36,715 nt of DNA from UBA2227 sp036677505 (lineage in GTDB: Bacteria; Bacillota_I; Bacilli_A; Erysipelotrichales; Erysipelotrichaceae), in the NCBI GenBank assembly GCA_036677505.1, contig JAVBWK010000029.1, positions 1 through 36,715 of the forward strand, read 5' to 3'. The notes under the pieces were generated by a model that made no database searches, was not told the origin of the DNA, and was given only the letters and a program-made list of their open reading frames with translations. Every line of letters begins with the position of its first letter. Within the stretch, counting starts at the first letter, position 1. Below are positions 15,968 to 23,428 of the stretch, piece after piece. The translations under genes were made by a program, and so were the position numbers.

Positions 15968-16708
15968 ATGTTTACGATTATCATCAAAGAAAATACGCAG
16001 GAAATGGCCATCGCAGCTTTTGAAGTGATGAAAGGGGTTTTGGATAAAAAACCCAATGCCGTGCTGGGGTTGGCTACGGGGTCATCTCCGATCGGGTTAT
16101 ATCGGAAAATGATCGAAGATCATAAACAGACTGGTCGCAGTTACAAGAATGTCGTAACATTTAACTTGGACGAATATGTCCACATCGACCGCAATCATCC
16201 GCAAAGTTATTACACGTTTATGAAAGAGCATTTATTCGATCATATCGATATTGACTTGGCCAATGTTCATATTCCGAATGGAAATGCGGCGGACTTTGAT
16301 GTTGAGGTCAAACGCTATGAAGATGAACTGAGTAAGTTTCATGTGGACATTCAGGTGATGGGCATCGGTTCCAATGGTCATATCGGATTTAACGAACCGG
16401 GTACGCCATTTTCTGCTCTTACCCATGTCGAAGCGCTGAAAGAGTCGACGCGCAATGACAACGCCCGCTTCTTCGCTTCAATCGATGATGTTCCGACCCA
16501 TGCGGTCACGATGGGAATCGCTTCGATCATGAAAGCGAAGAAGATCTTGCTTCTGGCTTCGACAAGCTACAAAGCCAAGGCGATCGCAGCCATGATTCAC
16601 GGACCGGTCACAGAAAACTGTCCGGCCAGTGTTTTACAGAATCATCCGGATGTTGTCGTGATCATTGATAAGGCAGCCGCATCGCTGTTGGCGGATGAAA
16701 AATATTAA
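15968..16708 (+). CDS. nagB: Glucosamine-6-phosphate deaminase
   Basis: Converts GlcN-6-P to fructose-6-P and ammonia. The ATG at 15968 follows AAAGGGGAAA; a longer reading from 15920 overlaps the mutarotase-like gene without an RBS. 246 aa, close to the family norm for Gram-positives. Motifs: LGLATGSSPIGLY (phosphate loop, residues 33-45), TFNLDEYV with the catalytic Asp, and MGIGSNGHIGFNEPG with the catalytic His and Glu. ESTRNDNARFF near 157-167 is also conserved. Its last codons overlap the start of the HAD gene. Confidence 0.95.
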   Translation: MFTIIIKENTQEMAIAAFEVMKGVLDKKPNAVLGLATGSSPIGLYRKMIEDHKQTGRSYKNVVTFNLDEYVHIDRNHPQSYYTFMKEHLFDHIDIDLANVHIPNGNAADFDVEVKRYEDELSKFHVDIQVMGIGSNGHIGFNEPGTPFSALTHVEALKESTRNDNARFFASIDDVPTHAVTMGIASIMKAKKILLLASTSYKAKAIAAMIHGPVTENCPASVLQNHPDVVVIIDKAAASLLADEKY

Positions 16709-17585
16709 ATTTATTGCCTGTGATCTTGATGGTACGTTGCTGACGGATGATAAGGATATGCTGGTGTCAACGGTTGAGAGTCTGATTGAAGTGCAGAAAA
16801 AAGGGATCCGGCTGATACTGGCTTCCGGTCGCAACGCTTCGATGATCGAACCTTATGCCGAGAAGCTGCAATTGGATACATATGGCGGCTATATCGTCGG
16901 ATGTAACGGGCAGCACATCATAGATGCACAGAAGGGTTATCGGATCGACAATGAGTCGTTGGATGTGGAAACATCAAGGAAGATTTTTGCGTTCGCAAAA
17001 AAATATCACCTTCAGATGCTGGCTGAACATGCCCGGGGATTTTACATTTTTGTACCAAAATCCTTGTTTCCGGTGAAGATATTCGTCGAATATCTCAAAC
17101 AGCGTCATAAACTGAAGAAGAAACATCAGGCGGCCTATTCTGTGTTGGGTGGATTCACCATGAGTTCGCAGTCCTATGTCAATAATGTTTCGAAACTTCA
17201 GGATATCAAAGAACCTTGTGTAAAAATCGGTCTTACTCATTTTCCGGGGATTTTGAAACATGCCATCCGATCCATGGATCATGAGTTGAGAGAGCATCTG
17301 AACATCATGAATGTCACTTCGTATTGGGTCGATATCATGCCCAGGAGTATTGATAAATCAGCAGCCATCGGGCAGATTTTAGAAATAAACGGGGTTACCT
17401 TTGATTCGCTGATGGCCTTTGGCGATGCAGAGAATGACATTCAAATGATCAAAAAGGCAGCCATCGGTGTGGCGATGGGCAATGCGATGGATCTGATCAA
17501 GCTGAGTGCTGACCAGGTTACGGCTTCCAATGAGGATAATGGCATCGGTATCGTGGTCGACCGCTTATTAAAAGTGATTCCTTAG
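16695..17585 (+). CDS. HAD superfamily (Cof-type) sugar phosphatase
   Basis: About 296 aa from the ATG at 16695, which overlaps the end of nagB by 14 bases; GGCGG is the only RBS-like element. Motif I is ACDLDGTLL (nucleophile Asp near residue 9), motif II LASGRN, motif III near DIMPRSIDKSAA, and motif IV FGDAENDIQMI. The large C2B-type cap places it in the Cof/YidA group, which dephosphorylates sugar phosphates and similar small molecules. Position at the end of the nag operon suggests an amino-sugar phosphate or an overflow role; this is inference. Confidence 0.88.
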   Translation: MKNIKFIACDLDGTLLTDDKDMLVSTVESLIEVQKKGIRLILASGRNASMIEPYAEKLQLDTYGGYIVGCNGQHIIDAQKGYRIDNESLDVETSRKIFAFAKKYHLQMLAEHARGFYIFVPKSLFPVKIFVEYLKQRHKLKKKHQAAYSVLGGFTMSSQSYVNNVSKLQDIKEPCVKIGLTHFPGILKHAIRSMDHELREHLNIMNVTSYWVDIMPRSIDKSAAIGQILEINGVTFDSLMAFGDAENDIQMIKKAAIGVAMGNAMDLIKLSADQVTASNEDNGIGIVVDRLLKVIP

Positions 17586-17594
17586 TCATTTCAA

Positions 17595-17622
17595 TTTGCA
17601 TTTTTGAAATATATGATATACT
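17595..17622 (+). promoter_or_regulatory. Promoter of thioredoxin
   Basis: -35 TTTGCA (17595-17600), a 16-base spacer and -10 TATACT (17617-17622) with a TGA extension at 17614-17616. Confidence 0.7.
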
Positions 17623-17646
17623 AAAAAAAAGTAAGGAGGTATACCT

Positions 17647-17958
17647 ATGCGTGTAGTCAACAGTGAAGAGTTTGCTCAGGCAACCGCCCAAGGCGTCGTA
17701 TTGGTTGATTTTTATGCTGATTGGTGCGGACCTTGTAAAATGGTTGCACCGGTCCTCGAACAATTAAAAACAAAATATGCAGGAAAACTGGATATCATCA
17801 AAGTGGATGTCGATGTTGAAGGATCTTTGGCACAGAAGTATGGTGTCATGTCGATTCCGACGATGATTTTGTTTAAAGACGGCAAGCCGGTCGGCCAGAC
17901 GATGGGATTTCAGGCATTGCCGATGCTTGAAAAATTCGTAGCCAAAGCCGGAATATAG
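17647..17958 (+). CDS. trxA: Thioredoxin
   Basis: 103 aa, the standard thioredoxin length. The redox motif WCGPC has Cys27 and Cys30, preceded by VDFYADWCGPCK and followed by the structural SIPTMILFKDGK segment with the cis-proline. General cytosolic disulfide reductase. Strong RBS AAGGAGG. It is monocistronic between its own promoter and terminator. Confidence 0.96.
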   Translation: MRVVNSEEFAQATAQGVVLVDFYADWCGPCKMVAPVLEQLKTKYAGKLDIIKVDVDVEGSLAQKYGVMSIPTMILFKDGKPVGQTMGFQALPMLEKFVAKAGI

Positions 17959-17973
17959 ATCATCCGAAAATCT

Positions 17974-17996
17974 GAAGCAGCAATGCTTCTTTTTTG
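17974..17996 (+). terminator. Terminator after trxA
   Basis: GAAGCA (17974-17979), GCAA loop, TGCTTC (17984-17989), T-run of six. Confidence 0.85.
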
Positions 17997-18028
17997 TTTA
18001 TTTTTATTAAACTTTTTGTTCGGCATTG

Positions 18029-18056
18029 TTGCATTGCTCATTTTTTTGTGTATAAT
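18029..18056 (+). promoter_or_regulatory. Promoter of the potRABCD operon
   Basis: -35 TTGCAT (18029-18034), a 16-base spacer and -10 TATAAT (18051-18056). The start point would be near 18063, about 20 bases upstream of the palindrome at 18084. Confidence 0.75.
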
Positions 18057-18083
18057 ATGATGTGTGTTTATCATATCTAATTC

Positions 18084-18104
18084 AAATGTTTAGAAACACT
18101 AAAC
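18084..18104 (+). promoter_or_regulatory. Palindromic operator, presumed site of the XRE-cupin regulator
   Basis: A perfect 8-bp inverted repeat, ATGTTTAG (18084-18091) and CTAAACAT (18097-18104), with a 5-base AAACA spacer. It lies between the promoter and the RBS (GAAGGAG) of the regulator gene, where a bound dimer would block transcription. The 21-bp size with one helical-turn symmetry suits an XRE-family dimer. It could also form an mRNA hairpin upstream of the RBS. Confidence 0.6.
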
Positions 18105-18121
18105 ATCGAAGGAGTGAAGCT

Positions 18122-18655
18122 ATGAATATCGGCCATCGTATCAAACAATTGCGCATTAAAAACAACCTGACATTGGAAGAACTTGCCAGCCGCTGCGAAC
18201 TGACCAAAGGATTCTTGTCTCAGTTGGAACGCGATCTGACTTCACCGTCCATCTCGACCTTAAACGACATCGTCGAAGCCTTAGGAATGAGCCTGTCACA
18301 GTTTTTTCAGGAAGAGAAACCGGAGAAGATCGTGTTCACTCAGGAGGATTTCTTTGTGGATGAGAAAGAGGGGACGACCGTCACCTGGATCGTACCTAAC
18401 GCTCAGAAAAATGAAATGGAGCCGATCCTGCTGGAGATACAGCCGGGACAGACATCATTTACCCTATCTCCGCATGAAGGAGAGGAATTTGGTTATCTGA
18501 TGAACGGGAAGTTACTGCTTGTTGACGGTGATAAACAGTATGTGCTGAAAAAAGGGCAAACCTTTTATATTAAAGGAAGTAATGATCATTATCTTAAAAA
18601 CGACGGGAACGTCATCGCCAAGGTGCTGTGGATTTGCACACCGCCGATATTCTAG
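18122..18655 (+). CDS. XRE-family transcriptional regulator with C-terminal cupin domain (PotR/PuuR type)
   Basis: 177 aa from the ATG at 18122, preceded by GAAGGAG; a reading from 18062 would start at the transcription start and include the operator. Residues 5-60 form the helix-turn-helix (IGHRIKQLRIKNNLTLEELA, then TKGFLSQLERDLTSPSI). Residues about 100-175 form a cupin barrel (PHEGEEFGYLMNGKLLLVDG, then LKKGQTFYIKG) that would bind the effector, probably a polyamine. Its stop is 11 bases before potA. In polyamine operons this type of regulator represses uptake when polyamine is abundant; applying that here is inference from position and fold. Confidence 0.88.
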   Translation: MNIGHRIKQLRIKNNLTLEELASRCELTKGFLSQLERDLTSPSISTLNDIVEALGMSLSQFFQEEKPEKIVFTQEDFFVDEKEGTTVTWIVPNAQKNEMEPILLEIQPGQTSFTLSPHEGEEFGYLMNGKLLLVDGDKQYVLKKGQTFYIKGSNDHYLKNDGNVIAKVLWICTPPIF

Positions 18656-18666
18656 AAGGAGCGTTT

Positions 18667-19710
18667 ATGAGAAAACTGATTCAGTTTAAAAATGTCGTCA
18701 AAGACTTTGACGGACAGTTGGTACTTAAAGGCATTAATTTAGATATCATGGAGAATGAGTTTGTGACATTATTAGGACCTTCCGGATGCGGAAAAACAAC
18801 CCTGCTTCGGATTTTGGGCGGGTTTATCGAGCAAAGCGAAGGTCAGGTATTTTTCGATGATATTGAAATCAGCAAAGTCCCTCCCTACAAGCGGGAAATC
18901 AACACCGTCTTTCAGCGCTACGCCCTGTTTCCGCACATGAACGTCTTTGATAATATTGCTTTTGGGCTTCGGATCAAGAAGACTTCAGAAAACATCATCA
19001 AGCAGAAAGTAACGAAGATGCTCAAACTGGTCAACCTGGAAGGGTATGAAAATCGAGCTGTGACTTTGCTTTCGGGCGGACAGCAACAGCGCGTGGCCAT
19101 TGCCCGGGCCTTGGTCAATGAGCCGATGGTTTTATTGCTGGATGAACCTTTGGGAGCCTTGGATTTGAAACTGCGCAAGGAAATGCAGCTGGAACTGAAG
19201 AAAATTCAAAAGGAAGTCGGGATCACTTTTATCTATGTGACCCACGATCAGGAAGAAGCTCTGACGATGTCGGATAAAATCGTCGTCATCAACGAAGGGG
19301 AAATTCAGCAGATTGGAACGCCAACCGATATATATAACGAACCGGAGAACCGTTTTGTTGCGGATTTTATCGGTGAGTCCAATATTATCGACGGAATCAT
19401 GATCGATGACTATCGGGTATTCTTTGATGGGGTCGAGTTTGAATGTGTGGATTACGGATTTGAGGACAATGAAGATGTCGATATCGTCATCCGTCCGGAA
19501 GATTTGGATATCGTTCCGGTGGAAATGGGAAAACTGACCGGAAAAGTCGTTTCTTCACTGTTTAAAGGCGTTCACTTTGAGATCGTTGTGGCTTCGGCCC
19601 ATCGGCAGCTGATCGTTCATACGACCGATAATTCACCGGTAGGCAGCGATGTGGGTCTGCATTTCTTTAAAGAAGATATTCACGTCATGTCGAAGATGGG
19701 AACGTACTGA
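18667..19710 (+). CDS. potA: Spermidine/putrescine ABC transporter ATP-binding protein
   Basis: 347 aa from the ATG at 18667 (RBS AGAAGGAG). Walker A GPSGCGKTT at residues 37-45, Q-loop VFQRYALFPHMNV, signature LSGGQQQRVAIARAL, Walker B VLLLDEPLGALD and H-loop YVTHDQEEALTMSD are all intact. The C-terminal ~110 residues form the TOBE/OB regulatory domain (IVIRPEDLDIVP) typical of PotA. It energises polyamine import through PotB and PotC. Confidence 0.94.
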   Translation: MRKLIQFKNVVKDFDGQLVLKGINLDIMENEFVTLLGPSGCGKTTLLRILGGFIEQSEGQVFFDDIEISKVPPYKREINTVFQRYALFPHMNVFDNIAFGLRIKKTSENIIKQKVTKMLKLVNLEGYENRAVTLLSGGQQQRVAIARALVNEPMVLLLDEPLGALDLKLRKEMQLELKKIQKEVGITFIYVTHDQEEALTMSDKIVVINEGEIQQIGTPTDIYNEPENRFVADFIGESNIIDGIMIDDYRVFFDGVEFECVDYGFEDNEDVDIVIRPEDLDIVPVEMGKLTGKVVSSLFKGVHFEIVVASAHRQLIVHTTDNSPVGSDVGLHFFKEDIHVMSKMGTY

Positions 19711-19712
19711 CC

Positions 19713-20585
19713 ATGAAAGCATTTCGTAATCTGGTCAAACCTTATATGTTCTGGATGTCGGTGTTTATCGTCATTCCGATGCTTTTAATCGTGTTATATG
19801 CATTTACCAGCCGCGGCAATGACGTATTGACATTTAAGTTTACATTCGACAACTTTGTTAAGTTTTTTGATCCGATTTTCTTGAAAGTGCTGACCAAATC
19901 TTTGCAGATTGCTTTGGTTACGACCTTAGTCAGCATCATTCTGGGATATCCGGTGGCTTATTATGTCGCAAATACCAATGAACGGTCACAGACTTTGCTC
20001 ATCTTGCTGATTACGATTCCGATGTGGATCAATATGCTGGTGCGGACATACTCGTGGATTGGAATCTTATCAGATAACGGATTACTAAATACGGTTTTGA
20101 AGGCGATCGGACTGGCACCGGTCAGCCTGATGTATACAGACTTTGCGGTCACCTTGGGTATGGTGTATAACTTTATGCCCTTTATGATATTATCGATTTA
20201 CACTGTGTTGGCAAAGATGGATAAAGCACTGATTGCGGCCAGCTATGATTTGGGTGCCAACCGGTTGCAGACATTTTTGCGAATCGTTTTCCCGCTTTCG
20301 ATTCCGGGAATCATCTCAGGAATCACGCTGGTATTTTTACCGGCGGTATCGACCTTTGTCATTCCGAAATTTTTGGGCGGCGGCAACTATATGCTGATCG
20401 GTAACCTGATTGAAAATCAGTTCATCACGGTGGGCGAATGGAACTTCGGCAGTGCGATTTCACTGATTATGGCCATGGTCATTATGGGTTCCATGGTACT
20501 GACCCGCAAACTGGATCGCAATGTCGAAGAAAATGACAAAGGCGTCAACAATGGAAACGGAGGTGTCATGTATGGTCGGCAGTAA
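19713..20585 (+). CDS. potB: Spermidine/putrescine ABC transporter permease
   Basis: 290 aa, about six membrane spans. Polyamine-permease features: WINMLVRTYSWIGILSDNG near 108-126, the EAA loop ALIAASYDLGANRLQTFLRIVFPLS near 171-195 (I give the range; key residues A, D-L-G-A, R), and the downstream LPAVSTFVIPKFLGGG. It begins two bases after the potA stop with only a weak RBS, suggesting translational coupling. Its C-terminal tail is long and hydrophilic (NDKGVNNGNGG) and overlaps potC by 14 bases. Confidence 0.93.
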   Translation: MKAFRNLVKPYMFWMSVFIVIPMLLIVLYAFTSRGNDVLTFKFTFDNFVKFFDPIFLKVLTKSLQIALVTTLVSIILGYPVAYYVANTNERSQTLLILLITIPMWINMLVRTYSWIGILSDNGLLNTVLKAIGLAPVSLMYTDFAVTLGMVYNFMPFMILSIYTVLAKMDKALIAASYDLGANRLQTFLRIVFPLSIPGIISGITLVFLPAVSTFVIPKFLGGGNYMLIGNLIENQFITVGEWNFGSAISLIMAMVIMGSMVLTRKLDRNVEENDKGVNNGNGGVMYGRQ

Positions 20586-21372
20586 GCAGGCGAAATGGCT
20601 GCCGTTCTTTCTGATCGGTACAACCCTGTTATTTTTCTACCTTCCGATCCTGATCATGATTGTGTTTTCGTTCAATGACTCAAGGTCACTGACCAATTGG
20701 GCCGGATTCTCCACTCAGTGGTATACGCAACTGTTCAACAGTCGGGACATGATGTCGGCAGTGATGACCACTGTAACCATTGCCTTGATTTCTACTTTGA
20801 TATCCACCTTTGTCGGTACGATCACGGCCATCGGCTTATCAAAGAGCAGTAAAGTCATTAAGGAAGTCGTCCTGATGGTCAGCAATCTGCCGATCCTTAA
20901 CCCGGAGATCGTCACGGCCATTGGCTTGATGTTATTGTTTTCGGCCTTTGCGATCCGAAGAGGATTTGCGACCATGCTGCTGGCTCATATCGCCTTCAGT
21001 ATCCCCTATGTCATTCTCACGATACTGCCGAAACTGCGCACCTTGGATCCCAATATTGCGGAGGCAGCGATGGATTTGGGAGCCACCCCGTGGCAGGCAT
21101 TGATCAAGGTCATTGTCCCGCAAATCACTCCGGGAATCGTGGCCGGTGCGCTGATTGCTTTTACGATGTCTTTTGATGATTTTGTGATTTCTTACTTTGT
21201 TACGGGCAATGGAGTCAAGAATATCTCCATTCTTGTATATACGATGTCAAAGCGGATCAATCCGACGATCAATGCGCTTTCGACGATCTTGGTTGTGATT
21301 ATTACGATTGCGTTGGTTTTGGTCAATATATTGCCCATGTTTAGAAAGAAAGAGAGGATTGCGATCGAATGA
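20572..21372 (+). CDS. potC: Spermidine/putrescine ABC transporter permease
   Basis: 266 aa from the ATG at 20572, 6 bases after GGAGGTG; upstream in-frame ATGs inside potB lack a suitable RBS. Six spans. PotC hallmarks: FSFNDSRSLTNWAGFS near 29-44, SNLPILNPEIVTAIGLMLLF, the EAA loop EAAMDLGATPWQALIKVIVP near 163-182, and SFDDFVISYFVTGNG. It ends in an ATGA overlap with potD. Confidence 0.94.
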   Translation: MVGSKQAKWLPFFLIGTTLLFFYLPILIMIVFSFNDSRSLTNWAGFSTQWYTQLFNSRDMMSAVMTTVTIALISTLISTFVGTITAIGLSKSSKVIKEVVLMVSNLPILNPEIVTAIGLMLLFSAFAIRRGFATMLLAHIAFSIPYVILTILPKLRTLDPNIAEAAMDLGATPWQALIKVIVPQITPGIVAGALIAFTMSFDDFVISYFVTGNGVKNISILVYTMSKRINPTINALSTILVVIITIALVLVNILPMFRKKERIAIE

Positions 21373-22409
21373 AAAAGTTATTAGTGGTGTTGCTGGTTTT
21401 GGGATTTGCCTTGACCGGATGTTCTGACTCTGCCAAGGAAACCTTGAAGGTTTACAATTGGGGTGAGTACATCGATGAATCGGTTATATCTGAGTTTGAA
21501 GAACTCTACGATGTGCGCGTCATTTATGATTTGTTTGAGTCCAATGAGATGATGTATACCAACTTGTTGGGTGGGGAAACGTATGATGTCATGATTCCTT
21601 CCGATTATATGATCGAACGATTGATTTCGGAAGACCGTATTCAGAAGCTCGACTTCTCAAAACTGCCGAATTATGCCGGTGTCATGAGCAATCTGAAGGG
21701 TTTGGCTTATGATCCGAACAATGAATATTCCGCTCCGTATTTTTGGGGTAACGTCGGATTGGTCTATAACACCGAAGTCGTCTCGGAAGAAGATTTGCAG
21801 AATGGCTGGGCCGTGCTGAAGAATCCGGCATTCAAAGGGCGTATTTACTTCTACGACTCCGAGCGCGATGCATTTATGATCGCTCTTAAAGCCTTGGGTT
21901 TTTCGGCGAATACCGCGGTCACTTCCGAGCTGGAAGCCGCGTACAATTGGCTGCTGGATTTTGATGCGACGATGGATCCGGTGTATGTCACTGATGATGT
22001 CATTGACAATATGATCGGCGGCATGAAGGATATTGCGGTCATGTATTCCGGGGATGCTACGTATGTGATCTCTGAAAACGAGAGTTTGGCTTACTTTGTT
22101 CCTGAAGAAGGTTCGAATCTCTGGGTGGATGCCATGGTCATTTCCAAGGATGCAAAAAATGTCGATTTGGCACATAAATTCATCGATTTTATGCTTTCTA
22201 AGGATATTGCTTATCTGAATACGGCTTATGTCGGATATACGACGACAATTCAGGAAGTTTTTGATGAAGTCACCGGTACCGATGGCGATTATGAAGGGTT
22301 TGATTCGTATGTCCCGCGCACCGACAATCCGTTGGATGAGGTGTTCAGATATAACGAAAACACCAAGAAAATCCTGTCTGATTACTGGACTTTGGTTAAA
22401 GCGCAGTAG
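21369..22409 (+). CDS. potD: Spermidine/putrescine-binding lipoprotein
   Basis: 346 aa. The signal peptide ends in lipobox ALTGC with Cys18 as the lipid anchor. The mature protein opens LKVYNWGEYID, the PotD/PotF hallmark, followed by YDVMIPSDYMIERL near 65-78 and WGNVGLVYNTEVV near 124-136. Family members bind polyamines between two lobes outside the membrane and deliver them to PotBC. The gene begins within the potC stop codon (ATGA). Order R-A-B-C-D in one operon is seen in several Bacillota. Confidence 0.94.
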   Translation: MKKLLVVLLVLGFALTGCSDSAKETLKVYNWGEYIDESVISEFEELYDVRVIYDLFESNEMMYTNLLGGETYDVMIPSDYMIERLISEDRIQKLDFSKLPNYAGVMSNLKGLAYDPNNEYSAPYFWGNVGLVYNTEVVSEEDLQNGWAVLKNPAFKGRIYFYDSERDAFMIALKALGFSANTAVTSELEAAYNWLLDFDATMDPVYVTDDVIDNMIGGMKDIAVMYSGDATYVISENESLAYFVPEEGSNLWVDAMVISKDAKNVDLAHKFIDFMLSKDIAYLNTAYVGYTTTIQEVFDEVTGTDGDYEGFDSYVPRTDNPLDEVFRYNENTKKILSDYWTLVKAQ

Positions 22410-22417
22410 ATATTTTC

Positions 22418-22441
22418 GGAGGCTTTCGGGCCTCCTTTTTT
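22418..22441 (+). terminator. Terminator of the pot operon
   Basis: GGAGGC (22418-22423), loop TTTCGG, GCCTCC (22430-22435), T-run of six. Confidence 0.85.
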
Positions 22442-22464
22442 GTTGAAAGATTTTCCTTTTATTG

Positions 22465-22493
22465 TTGCATTTTGAGGGTTGGTTCGTTATAAT
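22465..22493 (+). promoter_or_regulatory. Promoter of the tRNA cluster
   Basis: -35 TTGCAT (22465-22470), a 17-base spacer and -10 TATAAT (22488-22493), 20 bases upstream of tRNA-Cys. Confidence 0.75.
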
Positions 22494-22512
22494 AAAAAGG
22501 CACAGCGACAAC

Positions 22513-22586
22513 GGTTCCTTAGCCAAGTGGTAAGGCAATAGACTGCAACTCTGTGATCATCGGTTCAAATCCGATAGGAACCTCCA
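22513..22586 (+). tRNA. tRNA-Cys (GCA)
   Basis: Complete cloverleaf of 74 bases: acceptor GGTTCCT/AGGAACC, anticodon stem ATAGA/TCTGT around GCA, T-stem ATCGG/CCGAT, encoded CCA. First gene of the cluster. Confidence 0.95.
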
Positions 22587-22593
22587 AGTTTTC

Positions 22594-22680
22594 GGGGATG
22601 TGGCGGAATAGGCAGACGCAACGGACTTAAAATCCGTTGATGGTAACATCGTGTGGGTTCAAGTCCCACCATCCCCACCA
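22594..22680 (+). tRNA. tRNA-Leu (UAA)
   Basis: Class II tRNA with a long variable arm (TGATGGTAACATCGT). Acceptor GGGGATG/CATCCCC, anticodon stem ACGGA/TCCGT around TAA, T-stem GTGGG/CCCAC, encoded CCA. 87 bases. Confidence 0.95.
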
Positions 22681-22698
22681 TTTTTACAGAGAGACATC

Positions 22699-22727
22699 TT
22701 GCATAACATGTGATTCTGTGTTAAAAT
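22699..22727 (+). promoter_or_regulatory. Internal promoter within the tRNA cluster
   Basis: -35 TTGCAT (22699-22704), a 17-base spacer and -10 TAAAAT (22722-22727), in the 69-base gap between tRNA-Leu and tRNA-Arg. It would boost or separately control the seven downstream tRNAs. Confidence 0.65.
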
Positions 22728-22749
22728 GTACAAGCCGCGATTTTCTTAT

Positions 22750-22826
22750 GCGCCCATAGCTCAACTGGATAGAGCGTTTGACTACGGATCAAAAGGTTGT
22801 GGGTTCGATTCCTGCTGGGCGCGCCA
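22750..22826 (+). tRNA. tRNA-Arg (ACG)
   Basis: Acceptor GCGCCCA/TGGGCGC, anticodon stem TTTGA/TCAAA around ACG (A34 presumably deaminated to inosine), T-stem GTGGG/CCTGC with wobble pairs, encoded CCA. 77 bases. Confidence 0.95.
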
Positions 22827-22836
22827 TTTAAAGAAT

Positions 22837-22913
22837 CGGGATGTAGCACAGCTTGGTAGTGCACTTGATTTGGGATCAAGGGGTCGCAGGTTCAAATCCT
22901 GTCATCCCGACCA
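22837..22913 (+). tRNA. tRNA-Pro (UGG)
   Basis: Acceptor CGGGATG/CATCCCG, anticodon stem CTTGA/TCAAG around TGG, T-stem GCAGG/CCTGT, encoded CCA. 77 bases. Confidence 0.95.
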
Positions 22914-22926
22914 GAGTTTTTCCAAT

Positions 22927-23003
22927 GGCGGGGTAGCTTAGCTGGTTAGAGCGCTCGGTTCATACCCGTGAGGTCGTGGGTTCGACTCCCACCCCCGCTA
23001 CCA
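22927..23003 (+). tRNA. Elongator tRNA-Met (CAU)
   Basis: Acceptor GGCGGGG/CCCCGCT, D-stem GCTT/GAGC, CAT anticodon in loop TTCATAC, T-stem GTGGG/CCCAC, encoded CCA. The TTCATACCCGTGAGGTC core is that of the Bacillus elongator tRNA-Met as I recall it. The anticodon stem CTCGG/CCGTG has a U28-U42 mismatch; the other four pairs are normal. Confidence 0.9.
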
Positions 23004-23028
23004 ATGGATTTCTGTTCGGCCAATGGAT

Positions 23029-23105
23029 GGACCCTTAGCTCAGTTGGTCAGAGCTGCCGGCTCATAACCGGTTGGTCGTAGGTTCGAGTCCTACAGGGTC
23101 CACCA
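23029..23105 (+). tRNA. tRNA-Ile2 (CAU, to be lysidine-modified)
   Basis: Acceptor GGACCCT/AGGGTCC, anticodon stem GCCGG/CCGGT around CAT, T-stem GTAGG/CCTAC, encoded CCA. The body (GGACC acceptor, GGCTCATAACC anticodon arm, GGTCGTAGGTTCGAGTCC) resembles the Bacillus tRNA-Ile read with CAU rather than a methionine tRNA. The call depends on TilS modifying C34 to lysidine, which is inferred from this similarity. Confidence 0.8.
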
Positions 23106-23116
23106 ATCACTAACAC

Positions 23117-23205
23117 GGAGGAATACCCAAGTGGTTGAAGGGACCGGTCTTGAAAACCGGCAGATGTGAAAGCATGCGTGGGTTCGAATCCCACTTCCTC
23201 CGCCA
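23117..23205 (+). tRNA. tRNA-Ser (UGA)
   Basis: Class II tRNA of 89 bases with a long variable arm. Acceptor GGAGGAA/TTCCTCC, anticodon stem CCGGT/ACCGG around TGA, T-stem GTGGG/CCCAC, encoded CCA. Confidence 0.95.
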
Positions 23206-23239
23206 GTCTTTCTTTCAAAATCAAATCTTATTTATTCAT

Positions 23240-23316
<77 letters not shown>

Positions 23317-23317
23317 T

Positions 23318-23393
23318 GGTTCCGTAGCTCAGTTGGTAGAGCAGTGGACTGAAAATCCACGTGTCGTTGGTTCAATTCCGACCGGAACCACCA
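23318..23393 (+). tRNA. tRNA-Phe (GAA)
   Basis: Acceptor GGTTCCG/CGGAACC, anticodon stem GTGGA/TCCAC around GAA, T-stem GTTGG/CCGAC, encoded CCA. 76 bases. Its 5' T-stem arm is identical to that of the adjacent initiator tRNA. Last gene of the cluster. Confidence 0.95.
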
Positions 23394-23402
23394 TTACAAA
23401 AG

Positions 23403-23425
23403 AAACGTCATCCGACGTTTTTTTT
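23403..23425 (+). terminator. Terminator of the tRNA cluster, probably shared with yaaA
   Basis: AAACGTC (23403-23409), loop ATCC, GACGTTT (23414-23420), T-run to 23425. Read on the minus strand the same stem is followed by TTTCTTTT, so it can also end yaaA transcripts, whose stop codon begins at 23429. Confidence 0.85.
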
Positions 23426-23428
23426 GTG

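Noticed and set aside
18005..18121. Riboswitch in front of the polyamine operon
   Set aside because: The leader is only about 60 bases and is fully explained by a promoter, one palindrome and an RBS.
21657..22538. 293-codon minus-strand open frame opposite potD
   Set aside because: It is antisense to the conserved potD and runs through its terminator and tRNA-Cys; the composition is shadow-like.
22726..22941. 71-codon open frame across tRNA-Arg and tRNA-Pro
   Set aside because: It is the well-known translation artefact of tRNA genes (AQLDRAFDYGS-like and AQLGSALDLGS-like peptides) and lies entirely over two perfect cloverleafs.
23029..23105. Third methionine tRNA
   Set aside because: Although the anticodon is CAU, the body matches tRNA-Ile2; elongator and initiator tRNA-Met are already accounted for beside it.
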